Origin: Lycium barbarum
Lineage: Eukaryota > Streptophyta > Magnoliopsida > Solanales > Solanaceae
Length of the DNA stretch: 64,000 nt
NCBI RefSeq assembly: GCF_019175385.1
Contig: NC_083344.1
Location: forward strand, 26,972,231 to 27,036,230
Direction of reading: 5' to 3'
Shown here in pieces: positions 1 to 11,232 of this stretch (its first letter is position 1; the number at the start of each line of letters is the position of its first letter). The notes under the pieces were generated by a model, which worked only from the letters and a program-made list of their open reading frames with translations, searched no databases and was not told where the DNA came from. Made by a program: the position numbers and the translations under genes.

Positions 1-472
1 GATATCTTATGAAGGCCCACCACCTATAGTTGGAAATATATTTCAATTATCTACAACTTTAATTGTTTGTTTGTTTCCAAATTCCAAACTTATAATAGCG
101 TTTTGGCCCCTCCAAGTCAGATCATCCGAAAACGTAAGCTTAAATTATCCTTTTGGAGGGCTTATGCCCATATTTGGCTTAAGGGTCCTTCTTAAGACTT
201 GCTTAACTTCCCATGTACTACTCATATCACTTTTCATATGTCCTTTATAAGACTCCGACATGTGGGCCCCATCTTAACCTACGGTTATGAGGGCTATTCA
301 TCAAGTAACGTGTTAAGCGATTTACTCCATACGGTCCCCAAATGTCATATATATATTCTTATACTCAGATCATATAATCTTCATCCCTGATCCTTGTATA
401 AATTTTCTCTCCCTTGAGCTCATACTAAGCCGTCTACAGTCTTGGTAACACGAAATTTTCTGAGGTGTAACA
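1..472 (-). mobile_element. J family LTR 1 (partial, cut by window edge)
   Basis: This is the 5' portion of a minus-strand LTR. Read on the minus strand it starts with TGTTACACCTCAG at position 472 and runs out of the window at position 1. It matches 14399-14868 almost base for base, and 19459-19811 for most of its length. It is directly followed, at 473, by a polypurine tract (minus strand) and the hairpin that marks the 3' end of an internal region, so it is the 3' LTR of the leftmost J unit. It contains no coding sequence; the short ORF at 199-390 recurs at 14597 and 19662 only because the LTR recurs. Confidence 0.85.
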
Positions 473-508
473 TCCTTCCCCCCTTAGAAACATTCATCCT
501 CGAATGTT
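473..508 (-). promoter_or_regulatory. J polypurine tract and adjacent hairpin (copy 1)
   Basis: On the minus strand 485-473 reads AAGGGGGGAAGGA immediately before the LTR start, the expected position for the primer of plus-strand DNA synthesis. Just upstream (508-489) lies an inverted repeat with arms AACATTC and GAATGTT around a 6-nt loop. The same PPT and hairpin recur at 14869-14904, and equivalent hairpins precede the PPTs of B, G and H. Confidence 0.8.
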
Positions 509-2222
509 TATACTAGTCTGGTACTCTGTCCCTGATCCCATTCTCTGGTACATCCCCTTATCGAATCATTCTTCCTGTTAACATATCGCATTTAATCGTA
601 CCATCGCCATAATAGGTCTCCATTGGTTATTTACTCTCTCTTTCCTACGCTTACTTCTGTCTTTCTCGAAATCGTGTCGTCTATTCCCCGACTTTTAACC
701 TGTTTAAATCCGCGCATACCCTTCATAGCCTTCTACTGAATTTACTAACATCATAGGTTTACAAACCTTTGTCTACTCTTGTAGCTAATATCTTTGCTCT
801 TGAAACTCATAAGTTGGAAAACATGCCTCTAAAGAAATCACTAACATACCTAGATACCGAACCACGACGCTTCTGGCCTCTTAACTGAGGTCTGAGCCAA
901 TTATGACCTCATGTACTACAATAGCTCATATCTTCCTCATTTTTACCTTACTGACCTTTAAATCTCATAACTCGCCTCTTGATACTCTCTTAACCCTCGC
1001 TCTGCAATTGTGTTAACTCTCTAACTAGTCGTAGCTCTTCTCAACGTAATCATCTCTGCATCAATGGAAAACATAAGTTCTGACTATACTTCATTTTACC
1101 GATAACTCCCGGTCTAAAAGAACTAAGTAACCCCAATTCACTAATCTAACTTATATAAAATCATCTTAATATCTCCAGTATGCTAAAGTATAACAGGAAC
1201 AACCCATATCTTTATGACATTCTTTAACTCAACCTTAACATATAATAAATTCCATAATCCTTTCTATAAATCATTTCTTTTGAGTTAGTCGTGAAAACTT
1301 TCTCTTTATGTTAAGCCACAGCAGAACTCATTTGTCGACATTCACTGAATCCCCCAATAGACCTTGTACCTGCAAAACCTCGAATGTAACCCATTTTAAT
1401 CCTTCAGACTACTAATCATCTTCCTTATAAACCATTCTTCATGCACACCAAGACCATCTTAAAACTTCCTTGCAATCCCTTCTATTTTCTTATCATATCC
1501 TTCCCATTTTGTGGACATTAAGTTTCCCCACTAGAATATCGTTCAATTTCTTTTCTTCCCCATGAATTATTTTTCAGTCCAGTCTCAAAAGATACTCTTT
1601 AGTTACTCTATTCATTTGCTGACTTACCTTCAGATTTTGGTAATCTTATTTCCACAACAATTCTCACTTTGAACTATCTCTATAATCCATTCCCAATATA
1701 ACATCTACCACATATTATTTCGGTCCTTATGTTCGTACTCATGCTTAATCGCTTCCCCCCATAAAAGTTTTACCTTATGGTGTTGTATTCCATTGCCATT
1801 CTCGATCAAAATTTCATCCCATAATAATCCTTTCGTGATCGTTTTTGTTCTTTCACTTACGAATCCTTCAAGTTCCCTACTTGTCATTACCCAAAAATAC
1901 TACTTTAAATCTCAAATCTTGCCTATAATAATCCCTAGGGATAATCGACATAATGATGTACCCAAATATATGGCCATCCGGAATAGTACTTTTTATTCTA
2001 ATAATTAATGCCCAATGTCCACTTGTAGTGTCATCTTCATCTTATCATTCCATATCATCTTGTCCCATACTTTCCCATTAATCAATCTGTAACAATCATA
2101 GATGTATAATCATTGTGATCTCCTAAATCTTTGGTCCTTGTCCATCTTTGGTCCTTGTCCTTAAATATTATTTTCTGGAGAATTTTGGCAGATTGCCATT
2201 TATATTTCTTACTATCCCAAAC

Positions 2223-2343
2223 CTCCACGCAGCCCAGAAAATATATACAATGCCTCACAGGGGAAAATATATGCATACTTAGCACACCTTAGCCATATAG
2301 TGCTCTCAATATCGAACAGAAATGCAAAGATGACGAAACTTAC
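2223..2343 (-). other. Candidate intron in J internal region
   Basis: On the minus strand a strong donor-like AG|GTAAGT lies at 2343 and an AG acceptor ends at 2223, giving 121 nt. The second J copy keeps both sites (the AG becomes TAG), and H keeps equivalents. In B and G the matching pair lies just after the chromodomain. This is inferred from splice-site consensus only; there is no transcript evidence. Confidence 0.3.
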
Positions 2344-2639
2344 CTCTTGCGTCACAACTCGAACTATACCTGAACCTTTATCGATTGTCCTTTTATACTT
2401 CCCTAGTCACTTCCTCTTCCATTCATTAGCTATACATTTCAATCATACTTGCAACATCCTTACCATATCTGACTTATAATCCTTTTTACCAATACTTACC
2501 TCTGTGCTGATTCCTTCAACTTCTATTGTCCCTGTAATCCCAATATCATCATTCACTTCCATTGTCAATACCATTCTTCCGCTGAAATCTAGGGTTAGTG
2601 CAAGAAATTTCATTTCCTATGACTTGGATCTCATCGCAC

Positions 2640-2781
2640 GATCCTAGATATGAAAGAAGGGTAACCATCCTAAATGCCCTGTAGCCTCCTGTTTATAAAT
2701 GTGGCGCGCAACACACCATAAACAAGACTCTACTGGACAGGACTTTGCAGACAACTCCTAGGACGAACAACTCTGATACCA
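2640..2781 (-). promoter_or_regulatory. J primer-binding site and leader with GCGCGC palindrome (copy 1)
   Basis: The PBS on the minus strand is TGGTATCAGAGT at 2781-2770, one base from the initiator tRNA-Met complement TGGTATCAGAGC. The leader that follows carries words shared with every other element here: GTCTTGTTTAT, a central palindrome, then TTATAAACAGG and a GATCGTGCGAT-like motif. The palindromic core is GCGCGC at 2709-2704, where A, B and G have GTGCAC. Copy 2 (17060-17166) is the same. Confidence 0.75.
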
Positions 2782-3532
2782 CTTCTATCATGACCCAAAC
2801 CGAAAGGCCGCGATTGACACCCAAGACCCTACTCGGCTAAGTGCCATACTACTATTCTATCTAGGAGTCATAATTATTTTTGTGAACCTTTAAATGACGC
2901 TTCCGTCAGGGAAAAAAAAACTTTTCAATAAAACTCTTTCGTCAAATCAGGGACTTCTCCCTTATCGTTAATTCAAAGAAAACCTTTAGTAACAATAAAA
3001 TATTTAAAAATAAAACATAAAAACTCATCGACCTATAAGGTTGCTTTACACAACGGTCGACATCTCGATGCACTATCCACAGGACACTGTCTGCAAAGGT
3101 CTCTAACATACACGAGATACCATAACATAAGTACTCTGACTCGGCAACACTCCGAACTGAGATCGAGCTCACCAAACCAGCTGATAGCCCGGGATTATCC
3201 TATAGCCACTGTTTTCTGCTCATTTGTGTACCTCTCCGTGGCATAAACCGCGGCGTCCACATGAAAGGACATCAGTATGAACAGTATACTGAGTATGTAA
3301 GGCTTGAATAACAACATAATAAGAAATATAGAACATAACAGAGGATAAAGATGACTTGTACATTTGATTGCCTCTTAAGGCGGATACCATACATGCAACT
3401 TTAACCTTTTTAAATCAACATGTACATAAAATCATGGAAGACTTCTGAGACATTTCAATGAATGTGCAAAGATAAATAAATAATTATGGCTATATCAACA
3501 AAACACATATATCTATAGAAATACCACAACAT

Positions 3533-3756
3533 AGGCCACATCGTCACCCCTAAAAACATCACAACATAGGCCACAGCGTCACCCCCTGTCAACTGTGTCT
3601 TATATATATAAACATCACATCATAAGCCACGGCGTCACCCCCTGTCAACTGTGCCTTATATATATATACATAACAAAAAAGGCCACGGCATCACCCCCTG
3701 TCAACTGTGTCTTATATATATATATATACATCGCAACAAAGGCCTCAGCGTCTGTG

Positions 3757-3815
<59 letters not shown>

Positions 3816-3995
3816 AACAAAGGCCACAGCGTCACCCCCTGTCAACTGTGCCTTATATACATAAACATCACATCATAGGCCACAGCGTCACCTCCTGTAA
3901 ACTATGCCTTATATACGTAAACATCACATCATAGGCCACAGCGTCACCCCCTGTCAACTGTGCCTTATATATATAAACATCACATCATAATAATA
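3533..3995. repeat. Minisatellite, about 55-bp units with embedded (TA)n
   Basis: About eight imperfect units share the core GGCCACAGCGTCACCCCCTG followed by TCAACTGTGCCTTATATATA and a CATCACATCAT spacer. One unit carries a pure (TA) run of about 50 bp (3759-3811). In the sister LTR (17895-17990) only about two units exist, so the array expanded in this copy. The tyrosine/isoleucine-rich frames across it are translation of TATA repeats, not genes. Confidence 0.9.
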
Positions 3996-4079
3996 AGTGC
4001 AGTGCAATAACAAAATGAAATAATAGAACTTGTTAGTGTCACAAAATAGCTTTACACGCATATTATACTCATAACATGC

Positions 4080-4084
4080 ATGAG
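4080..4084. repeat. Target-site duplication of element A (left)
   Basis: ATGAG lies directly before the TGTTAC start of A and is repeated at 13036-13040 directly after its terminal CA. The uninterrupted sequence is present at 18079-18085. Confidence 0.95.
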
Positions 4085-4254
4085 TGTTACACCCCTTGCT
4101 TTCGTAGTAGTAGAGCCTATGATTTCCTAGTCGGGTATGCCCTTGGAATAGAGACCCGAGCCCAATTTTGGAGGTAGAAAATGTCTTACCCCGTGTACAA
4201 GAGTACCAGTATGTGTTTCGGGTAATTTATAGAGTTAGAAGTTGAGCAAACCAA

Positions 4255-4455
4255 GTCGACGCGATTGGAACTGAACCAGAAAAATCAGCAGGAAGCCAGT
4301 CAACGTCGATGGGTCGTCGACATGTTCGACGGACTGTCGACGTGCAGCGTCGATGGGATCCCGCAGCTATGCATTTGCAGGTGTAGGTCGACGGGCCGTC
4401 GATCCGCTCGTCGAACCGGACCGCTGTAGCCTTTTTGGCATCCAAGTATATATAT
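4255..4455 (+). promoter_or_regulatory. U3 promoter of element A: GTCGAC repeats plus TATA box
   Basis: Four GTCGAC hexamers (4255, 4316, 4336, 4387) and further TCGA words form a CpG-rich island in AT-rich DNA. A TATATATAT run follows at 4447-4455. B has the same arrangement in both of its LTRs. The 3' LTR of A has lost this whole segment. Confidence 0.6.
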
Positions 4456-5279
4456 GTGGGTCATGACTTCATTTCATATTTTTATCCTTCTAAAAATTTG
4501 AAAACCCTAATATATTCTGTCCTAATATTTTCCATCATATTAGTGAGGATTTGACAAGGCCCGGACCCCGTAAACCCGAGATGGTGAAGAAGATAGGTTG
4601 CTTCTTGGGTTTCTTCAAGTTGTAGAGTTTAGGGAGTTGAAATTGAAGTGATTCTTGGGATTCTTTCCCCGCAAGATATGTAAATCATTTCTACCTTTGT
4701 ATTTAAGTTGAGTATCAAGAGTTTTAGTGATTCTATGTAAAGAGGGGGAAGTTGTGAAAGTGGTAAGCTGATGAAAGACAAAATAGTGACTTAGGGTTGT
4801 TTTAAGAGATGATTGGGGATGGATTTGAATATATTTTGATATATAAGTGTTGTTATTGATATTATGGTTGGTATTAAAGTGAATGAGAAGTTGAAGGGTG
4901 GTTAAGCTTATGAGAGAAATGTTGTCCATGATTCGCTAAGCTCTCTATGCATCTAAAGGAGGTTAGCAAGTGAAGTACCTAGTCTAATAAAGGTCTATGT
5001 TATCTTAATTTTAGATTTACAAGTCGAGAAGTAGGAGTTGGACGATTTGATATACGTCGAGGTATGTTAAAGATATTCTTTACTTCTATTGGCATGATCC
5101 TACGATATGATCCAATAAGCGAGTAAGCGAGTCCATATTACTCTACTCTTAGAAGCATTAGAAGTGTTTTAATTTTTGACTTTCATGCGCCCCGTTATGA
5201 TTATTCCTTCTGTTCATGGGTCCAGTTTTATGTATACAGTTATTCATGCATTACATTCACTCATATATATATATATGTT

Positions 5280-5520
5280 GACCCGTGACCAGAAGGAATT
5301 ATATACGCAAGTTTTATATGTATATGGAGTATGGAAAGAAGTAGGCATTATATACGCATTACCACCGGATCATCTGGTGCACTATGATGACGATATGAGA
5401 ATCAAGCTGCAAGTATCGCAGCAATATATATGATGTTGCCGCAGAGCGACCGATATGATATGAGACAAGAGACAGGCGTTATGTACGCGCATATGTCTGG
5501 CATTATATACACACATATAT
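5280..5520 (+). repeat. Dispersed TTATATACGC dyad repeats in A LTR
   Basis: Four to five copies of a near-palindromic word of the form GGCRTTATATACGCR lie in about 240 bp. Corresponding copies occur in the A 3' LTR (12075-12300) and the B LTRs (21520-21590, 31065-31130). They occupy the place where the other LTR families carry tandem CACCGAGTCCC hairpins. Confidence 0.6.
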
Positions 5521-6254
5521 ACAGATGTATGGCCTTCATTGATAGGCATGAGCATGCATATTACCCGCCCCCACAGGCATTGCCAGTTATACAGTTTTAT
5601 GTAGATTATGGAAGTTACTAGTCCATACAAGAAAATACTTTCAGTTATTTCAACTTATGAGTTAAATTCTTATCCATGATTCTCGTGTGTATGTATATAT
5701 ATATGATGTTGCTCTTATGTTTTACATGTTTAGTACATTATCCATACCGACTCCCCGTTGCTCGGGGGGCTGCGTTCATGCCCGCAGGTACAGGAAGACA
5801 GACAGGTGGTCCGGTTCAGTAGGACCTCAAGATCTAGCAGTTGTAGGTACGCTCCATTCGATCCGGAGCTACAGTCAGTTTTGGTATGCTCCTTTTTTCA
5901 GATGTGTATGCATATGGGTATGACGGGGCCCTGTCCCGTCCTTTCTACAGTTTTCATTCCAGTAGAGGTCTGTAGACAGTTGTATGTAGTAGTCAGATGG
6001 GGTAGCCTTGTCGGCTTTTATTATTTTGTGTACAGTATATGTAGCAGTCTAGCTGGCTTGCACTTTTCTTACGCATGTTGTGTATATATGAATGCAGATT
6101 GTATAGAGTTCGGATGTTTCCTTTTTTTATGAGATTAGTTTTTTCCATTTACGGGCCTTTGATGTTCAGTATGTTTCCGATAAGTATTTAGGGGTGTTTG
6201 GTCGCTAGAGGTTAGACTCATGGCATGGCTCATCGGGTTGGGTCGTGACAGAAG

Positions 6255-6365
6255 TGGTATCATACCAGTTCCGTCCATGGGTTGTCTACAGACCGTGTCT
6301 AGTAGAGTCTTGTTTATGGGCGTGTTGTGCACCACACTTATGAATAGGAGGCTACAGGACATTTT
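6255..6365 (+). promoter_or_regulatory. Element A degenerate PBS and leader with GTGCAC palindrome
   Basis: TGGTATCA at 6255-6262 matches the first eight bases of the initiator-Met PBS; the last four bases are changed. The leader then shows CCGTGTCTAGTAGAGTCTTG and GTGTTGTGCACCACAC (6322-6337), which is self-complementary except for one internal pair and has the hexamer GTGCAC at 6327-6332. These words recur in B, G, F, H and J. Confidence 0.7.
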
Positions 6366-6447
6366 GGATGATGTCATTCTTTCTCTCCTAGATTATGCGA
6401 TAGAGCCATGTGATAGGCATTCGCTTTCTAATAAATTGTTACTAGTG

Positions 6448-7620
6448 ATGCCTCCCAAGAAAGCTGCAGCTGCCTTGAAGGGTAAGAAAGCCACAGGTGA
6501 GGCCCCTAACCGCACTCGACAGGCCACGAGAGACCAAGATGAGATTCAGAGTGAGGGGCCGTCTGAGACATCGCATACACCACCTCCAGCACCTGCCCTA
6601 GTTCCTCAGCTGGATGCACCGGGCCAGGATGTGCGGGATCCGTACGGTTGTTGACCAAATTAGTAGTCGCCTAGGCTCAGCGGCATGGAGTTGGTGTTGA
6701 CCAGGCAGATAGGACTGGTAGTTCGAGGGTTAAGACCTTCCTTGGGTTAGGTCCTCCAGAGTTTTCCGTGGTAAAGCAAAATATGGACCCCCAGGATTTC
6801 ATTGATGGTATGCAGAGGACTTTGAGGGTTATGCATCCGGATGAGGTCTAGTCCGTAGAGTTAGCTTCATATAGGCTATGAGATATTGCAGTACAGTGGC
6901 ATCAGACTTGAGAGTTATCGAGGGGAGAGAATGCCCCTCTAGCTGTGTGGCGAGAGTTCTCAGATACCTTTATTCGCCATTATTTGCCTCCTGAGGTCAA
7001 GCGAGCCCAAGCAGATAGATTCTTACGTATTGAGTAGGGCAGTATGAGTGTCCAGGAGTATTGCGTGTATTTTGATTCTATGGTCGGGTATGTTCCAGCC
7101 ATGGTGGCTGAGATGGAGGATAGAGTTCATCGTTTTGTGGCTGGTCTAGGGCCACATTTGATTGATGCTTGTACGACTACCGCATTACAGCCAGACATGG
7201 ATATCTCCCGTATACAGGCATATGCACAGAATTTAGATGATCGCAAGTGCCAGAGGAGGACAGATCGTGATCATGACCGAGGCCATAGTAAGAGGTCCAG
7301 ATCTTTTGATAGTCGGGGTGAGTTTAGGGGAGGACAGAGATAGCACTATCCCCGATATCCTTTCCGTTCAGCAGGGAGTGCATCTTCACGGTTTCCAGGT
7401 CTGAGATTTTACCGGTCTCCTTATTCTGGAGCAGGCCAGAGTTCTAGAGCACCAAGCTTTCAGTATAGACCGGAGTCAGGCCAGATGAGACCCCTTTTAC
7501 CGCGATGTGCCTAGCATGGCAAGTTACACACCGGTCAGTGTCGACTGGGATCAGATGGTTGTTATGCTTGTGGCCAGCTAGGCCACAGGGTGAGGGAGTG
7601 CCCGATGAGGATTATACAGG
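6448..7620 (+). pseudogene. gag: Element A gag (nucleocapsid precursor), broken
   Basis: Gag packages the genomic RNA into virus-like particles. The ATG at 6448 opens MPPKKAAAALKGK, the lysine-rich start also seen in B and G. The frame is lost near 6655, and the matrix/capsid-like core returns in another frame at about 6860-7343 (residues such as YCVYFDSM and HRFVAGLGPHLIDA). A CCHC zinc knuckle is intact at 7560-7601 (CYACGQLGHRVREC: CX2CX4HX4C). In-frame TAG codons at 7035-7037 and 7512-7514 occur at the same codons in B. Multiple frameshifts make it non-functional. Confidence 0.85.
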
Positions 7621-7753
7621 TATGGTTCAGCCTATAGGGTTCTTGGCTGGCTCTTCTTCTGTAGTGTGCCCTTCAGGGCAAGTTTTTCAGACGCCAGCAG
7701 GGCGAGGTAGAGGGAGGAGCGGAGCATCCAGCTCGAGCGGTCCTTAGCACCGC

Positions 7754-9065
7754 GTGTATGCATTGGCTGGTAGACAGGACCGTGAGACGTCTCCTGATGT
7801 TATTACAGGTATATTATCGGTTTCCTCCCATGATGTTTATGCACTGATTGATCCAGGTTACACTTTATCATATGTTACACCATTTGTTGCTGGCAAGTTT
7901 GGGGTAGAGCATGAGTTGATCAAAACTTTCGAGGTGTCCACGCCAATCGTTGATCCGATTATAGCTAGGCGAGTATATCGGGACTGTGTTGTTATCGTTT
8001 TTGACTGCCAAACCATAGCAGATTTGATTGATTTTGATGTTATTATGGGCATGAACTGGTTATATTATTGCTATACTAATGTTGATTGTAGAGCAAAGAT
8101 GGTTTGATTTCAATTTCCAGGCGAACCAGTCTTAGAGTGGAAGGGCAATGCTGCTTCGCCTAGAGGTAGGTTTATTTCCTACCTTAAGGCAGAGAAGATG
8201 ATCCGAAAATGGTATATTTTGTATCTAGTTCAAGTTCAAGATGTGTAAGCACAGTCCCTGACTCTTCAGTCTATTCCTGTGGTTAATGAGTTCCCAGAAG
8301 TGTTTCCAGATGAGCTTCCAGGCATTCCCCCAGAGAGGGAGGTTGATTTTGCTATTAACCTATTGCCAGACACTCAGCCAATATCTATTCCTCCTTATAG
8401 GATGGAACTTGCGGAGTTGAAGTAATTGAAAGAGCAGTTGAAAGATTTGCTTGAGAAGGGCTTTATCAGGCCTAGTACATCACCGTGGGGAGCGCCTGTG
8501 TTATTTGTGAGAAAGAAGGATGGTTCTTTGCGAATGTGTATCGATTATAGGCAATTGAATAAAGTGACTGTAAAGAATAAGTATCCGCTCCCGAGGATTG
8601 ATGATTTATTTGATCAGTTGCAAGGCGCCAAGTATTTCTCGAAAATGGACTTGAGGTCAGGATGCCACCAGGTTAGGGTGAAGGAAGAAGGCATTCCAGA
8701 CTAGATATGGCCACTATGAGTTTCGTGTTATGTCGTTCGGGCAAACTAATGCCTTAGCCGTATTCATGGACTTGATGAATCGTGTATTCAGACCCTTCCT
8801 AGATTTGTTCGTGATTGTGTTTATAAGTGATATTTTAGTTTATTCGTCGTCAGAGGCCGACCATGCGGAACATCTGCGAATAGTGCTTTGAATTCTCCGG
8901 GGTAAGGAGTGGTATGCCAAGTTTTCTAAGTGTGAGTTCTAGTTGAACTCCGTGGCTTTTCTGGGTCACATTATTTCGGAGGAAGGCATTAGAGTGGATG
9001 CCCAAAAGATTGAGGCAGTGAAGAATTAGCCAAGGCCCACAGCACCAACGGAGATACGTAGTTTC
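7754..9065 (+). pseudogene. pol: Element A pol: aspartic protease and reverse transcriptase, broken
   Basis: The protease segment (7754-8107) shows ALIDPGYTLSYV, so the active-site triplet is DPG, followed by IMGMNWL. RT follows: [31 protein letters not shown] and the first catalytic motif KMDLRSG near 8645. In-frame stops lie at 8105 (TGA), 8246 (TAA) and 8423 (TAA). A small deletion near 8700 shifts the frame. The second catalytic motif reads FISD at 8820-8831 where G has FIDD, so one of the paired aspartates is lost. Replication activity is therefore not expected. Confidence 0.88.
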
Positions 9066-11180
9066 TTGGGCTTGGCAGGTTATTATAGAAGGTTTGTAGA
9101 AGGATTTTTCTCTCTTTCAGCCCCATTGACCAAATTGACTCAGAAATCAGCTAAGTTCCAATGGACAAATGCTTGTGAGCAGAGTTTTCAGATGCTGAAG
9201 GATAAGCTAACTTCAGCACCAGTTTTGACTCTTCTAGAGGGACCAGATGGCTATGTGGTATACTGTGATGCTTCAGGTGTTGGATTGGGTTGTGTATTGA
9301 TGCAGCATGGTAAGGTTGTCGCTTATTCTTCCAAACGGTTGAAGAAGCATGAGAAGAATTATCCAACCCATGATCTTGAGTTAGCGGCAGTGATTCATTC
9401 CTTGAAGATATGGAGGCACTACTTATACGGTGTCCATGTTGTTATCTATACTGATCATAAGAATCTCTAGTACATCTTTACGCAGAAGGATTTGAACTTG
9501 CATCAGAGGCGATGGTTGGAGAGGTTAAAAGATTATGATGTGGATATTCTGTATCATCCCGGGAAGGCTAATATGGTAGCAGATGCCCTCAGTCATAAAT
9601 CTATGGGTAGCTTGTCATACGTGTCACCAGAGAAAAGAGAAATGGTCCATGAGGTTCATCGATTAGCTAGCCTCGGAGTTCGATTGATAGATTCAGGTGA
9701 TACAGGAGTTAATGTTCAAGACACAGCGGTATCATCCTTGTTAGTTGAGATAAATGAGCGTCAATATGAGGATCTTGTTCTAGTTCATTACCGAGATATA
9801 GCCCCTCAGAAAGAAAAGACACCTTTTGTGATCACAGATGATGGAATACTCAGATATCGGGGTAGATTGTGTGTCCCTAGTGTTGTAGGACTCCGTCAGC
9901 AGGTTATGGGGGAGGCACATTACTCCCGCTATTCTATTCATCCAGGCTCAACAAAGATGTACCATGATCTCAAGGAAGTTTATTGGTGGGATGGTATGAA
10001 AAGAGATATAGCAGAATTTGTCGCTCAGTATTCGAATTGTCAACAGGTCAAAATAGAACACCAGAAGCCTGGAGGTCTATTGCAGGCTATGGAGATTCTG
10101 ACATGGAAGTGGGAGGTAATTAATATGGACTTTATTACATGGTTGCCCCGTACTCAGCGGAAGTGTGATTCGATATGGGTCATAGTTGATAGGCTCACAA
10201 AGTCAGCTCATTTTCTACCTGTCAGAACTACTTATGCAGCCGAGGATTATGCGAGGCTTTATCTTAAGGAGATTGTACGACTCCATGGTGTTCCTTCAGC
10301 CATTATTTCTGATAGGAGAGCACAGTTCACAGCCAGATTCTGGAAGTCTTTTCGGTGGGGATTGGGGACTCAGGTGAGTCTTAGCATCGCATTCCACCGG
10401 CAGATTGATGGGAAAGTAGAGCGTACTATACAGAACCTTGAGGATATGCTTAGAGCTTGTGTGCTTGACTTTCAGGGCAATTGGGAGGATCATTTGCCTC
10501 CTATAGAGTTCAGATATAACGACAGTTACCATTCCAGTATTAAAATTGCTCCTTATGAGGCCTTATATGGGCGGAGGTATAGATCACCCATAGGATGGTT
10601 TGATGTTGGGGAGAATCAGCTGGTAGGCCTGGACTTAATTCAGCAAGCAGTTGATAAGGTGAAGGTGATTAGAGAGATACTGCTAACAGCTCAGAGCCGA
10701 CAGAAATCTTTTGCGGATAATCGGCGACGTAAGCTAGAGTTCGAGAGGGGCGACTGGGTGTTCCTAAAAGTTTCACCTATGAAGGGGGTGATGAGGTTTG
10801 GTAAGAGGGGTAAGCTGAGCCCTCTATATATTGGGCCATATAAGATCATTCGTATAGTGGGTACAGTGGCATATGAACTAGAATTTCCTTCTGAGTTAGA
10901 ATCAGTACATCCAGTATTTCATGTATCAATGCTTCGTAAATGTATCGGAGATCCTTCAAGAGTTGTACCAGTGAATGATATCCAGGTGACCGAGCAGTTA
11001 TCCTACAAAGAGATTCCAGTGGCTATATTGGACAGGCAGGTCCGCCGGTTGTGAACTAAGGATGTAGCCTTCGTTAAAGTCTTGTGGAGGAATAAGAATG
11101 TCGAAGAAGTGACTTGGTAAGCGGAAGAAGCGATGAAGATTAAGTACTCGCATTTGTTCCTAGCAGTACATGAGGTGCAG
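9066..11180 (+). pseudogene. pol: Element A pol: RNase H, integrase and chromodomain, nearly open
   Basis: One frame runs with few interruptions. The RT thumb and RNase H come first (9066-9600: [27 protein letters not shown]), with a TAG at 9468. Integrase follows: an H...H...C zinc region in which the first cysteine of CXXC is tyrosine (QYSNCQQVK, about 10027), then core residues D in INMDFI, D in IISDRRAQF and E in KVERTIQ, so the DDE set is present. After SVHPVFHVSMLRKC, a TGA at 11052 and a TAA at 11118 interrupt a chromodomain-like tail (about 11030-11150), which in chromoviruses can guide integration to heterochromatin. Confidence 0.88.
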
Positions 11181-11232
11181 TCGGAGGCATCACTTTTCCC
11201 AGGTATTATTTTCATTTCAGTTATTGTTTTCA

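Larger units (their letters stand above)
473..2785 (-). mobile_element. J internal region 1, no gag-pol (non-autonomous, LARD-like)
   Basis: This 2.3 kb internal region lies between PPT (473) and PBS (2770-2781). No reading frame on either strand shows gag, protease, RT, RNase H or integrase motifs; the longest frames are under 80 codons. The RNA-sense (minus) strand is purine-rich. About 600 bp (roughly 2160-2770) is clearly related to the H internal region (53620-54188). Within it, a block rich in GTGAGGCAT, GCAGGTT and AAACTCTGCC-like words (about 2170-2250) resembles the untranslated tail after pol in B (29585-29660) and G (60820-60900). I infer a large retrotransposon derivative that lost gag-pol and kept the sequences needed in cis. 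Confidence 0.75.
2786..4084 (-). mobile_element. J family LTR 2, left part (interrupted by element A)
   Basis: This is the 3' portion of the middle J LTR, starting (plus orientation) with TATCATGACCC next to the PBS, so the LTR ends TA rather than the usual CA. It is homologous to 17171-18083. It contains the conserved LTR block around the GTACAT...GTACTGA words (3250-3310) and an expanded minisatellite. Element A splits it after ATGAG; the rest of the same LTR resumes at 13036. Both halves together give about 3.1 kb once A and one target duplication are discounted. Confidence 0.88.
4085..6250 (+). mobile_element. Element A 5' LTR
   Basis: This 2166 bp LTR begins TGTTACACCCC and ends GGGTCGTGACA, followed after 4 bases by a degenerate PBS. 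It aligns with 11233-13035 from about 4464 to the end. It contains a GTCGAC-rich stretch and TATA box (4255-4455), a set of TTATATACGC dyads (5280-5520), the conserved GTACATTATCC block with a CCCC...GGGGGG hairpin (5730-5775), and the hairpin GACGGGGCCCTGTCCCGTC (5922-5940). The frames inside are not genes. Confidence 0.92.

Noticed and set aside
3595..3934. Tyrosine/isoleucine-rich reading frames (three overlapping)
   Set aside because: They translate a (TA)n run and the J minisatellite; no start context, no counterpart in the other J LTR.
3533..3995. CRISPR-like array of repeats and spacers
   Set aside because: Units are imperfect and contiguous with low-complexity TA spacers, inside a plant LTR; it is a minisatellite.
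4615..4929. Minus-strand 104-codon frame also present at 11460-11699
   Set aside because: It recurs only because both are LTRs of element A; low complexity, no domain.
6220..6447. Upstream extension of A gag before the ATG at 6448
   Set aside because: This stretch covers the LTR end, PBS and leader; the lysine-rich MPPKK start at 6448 is conserved in B and G.
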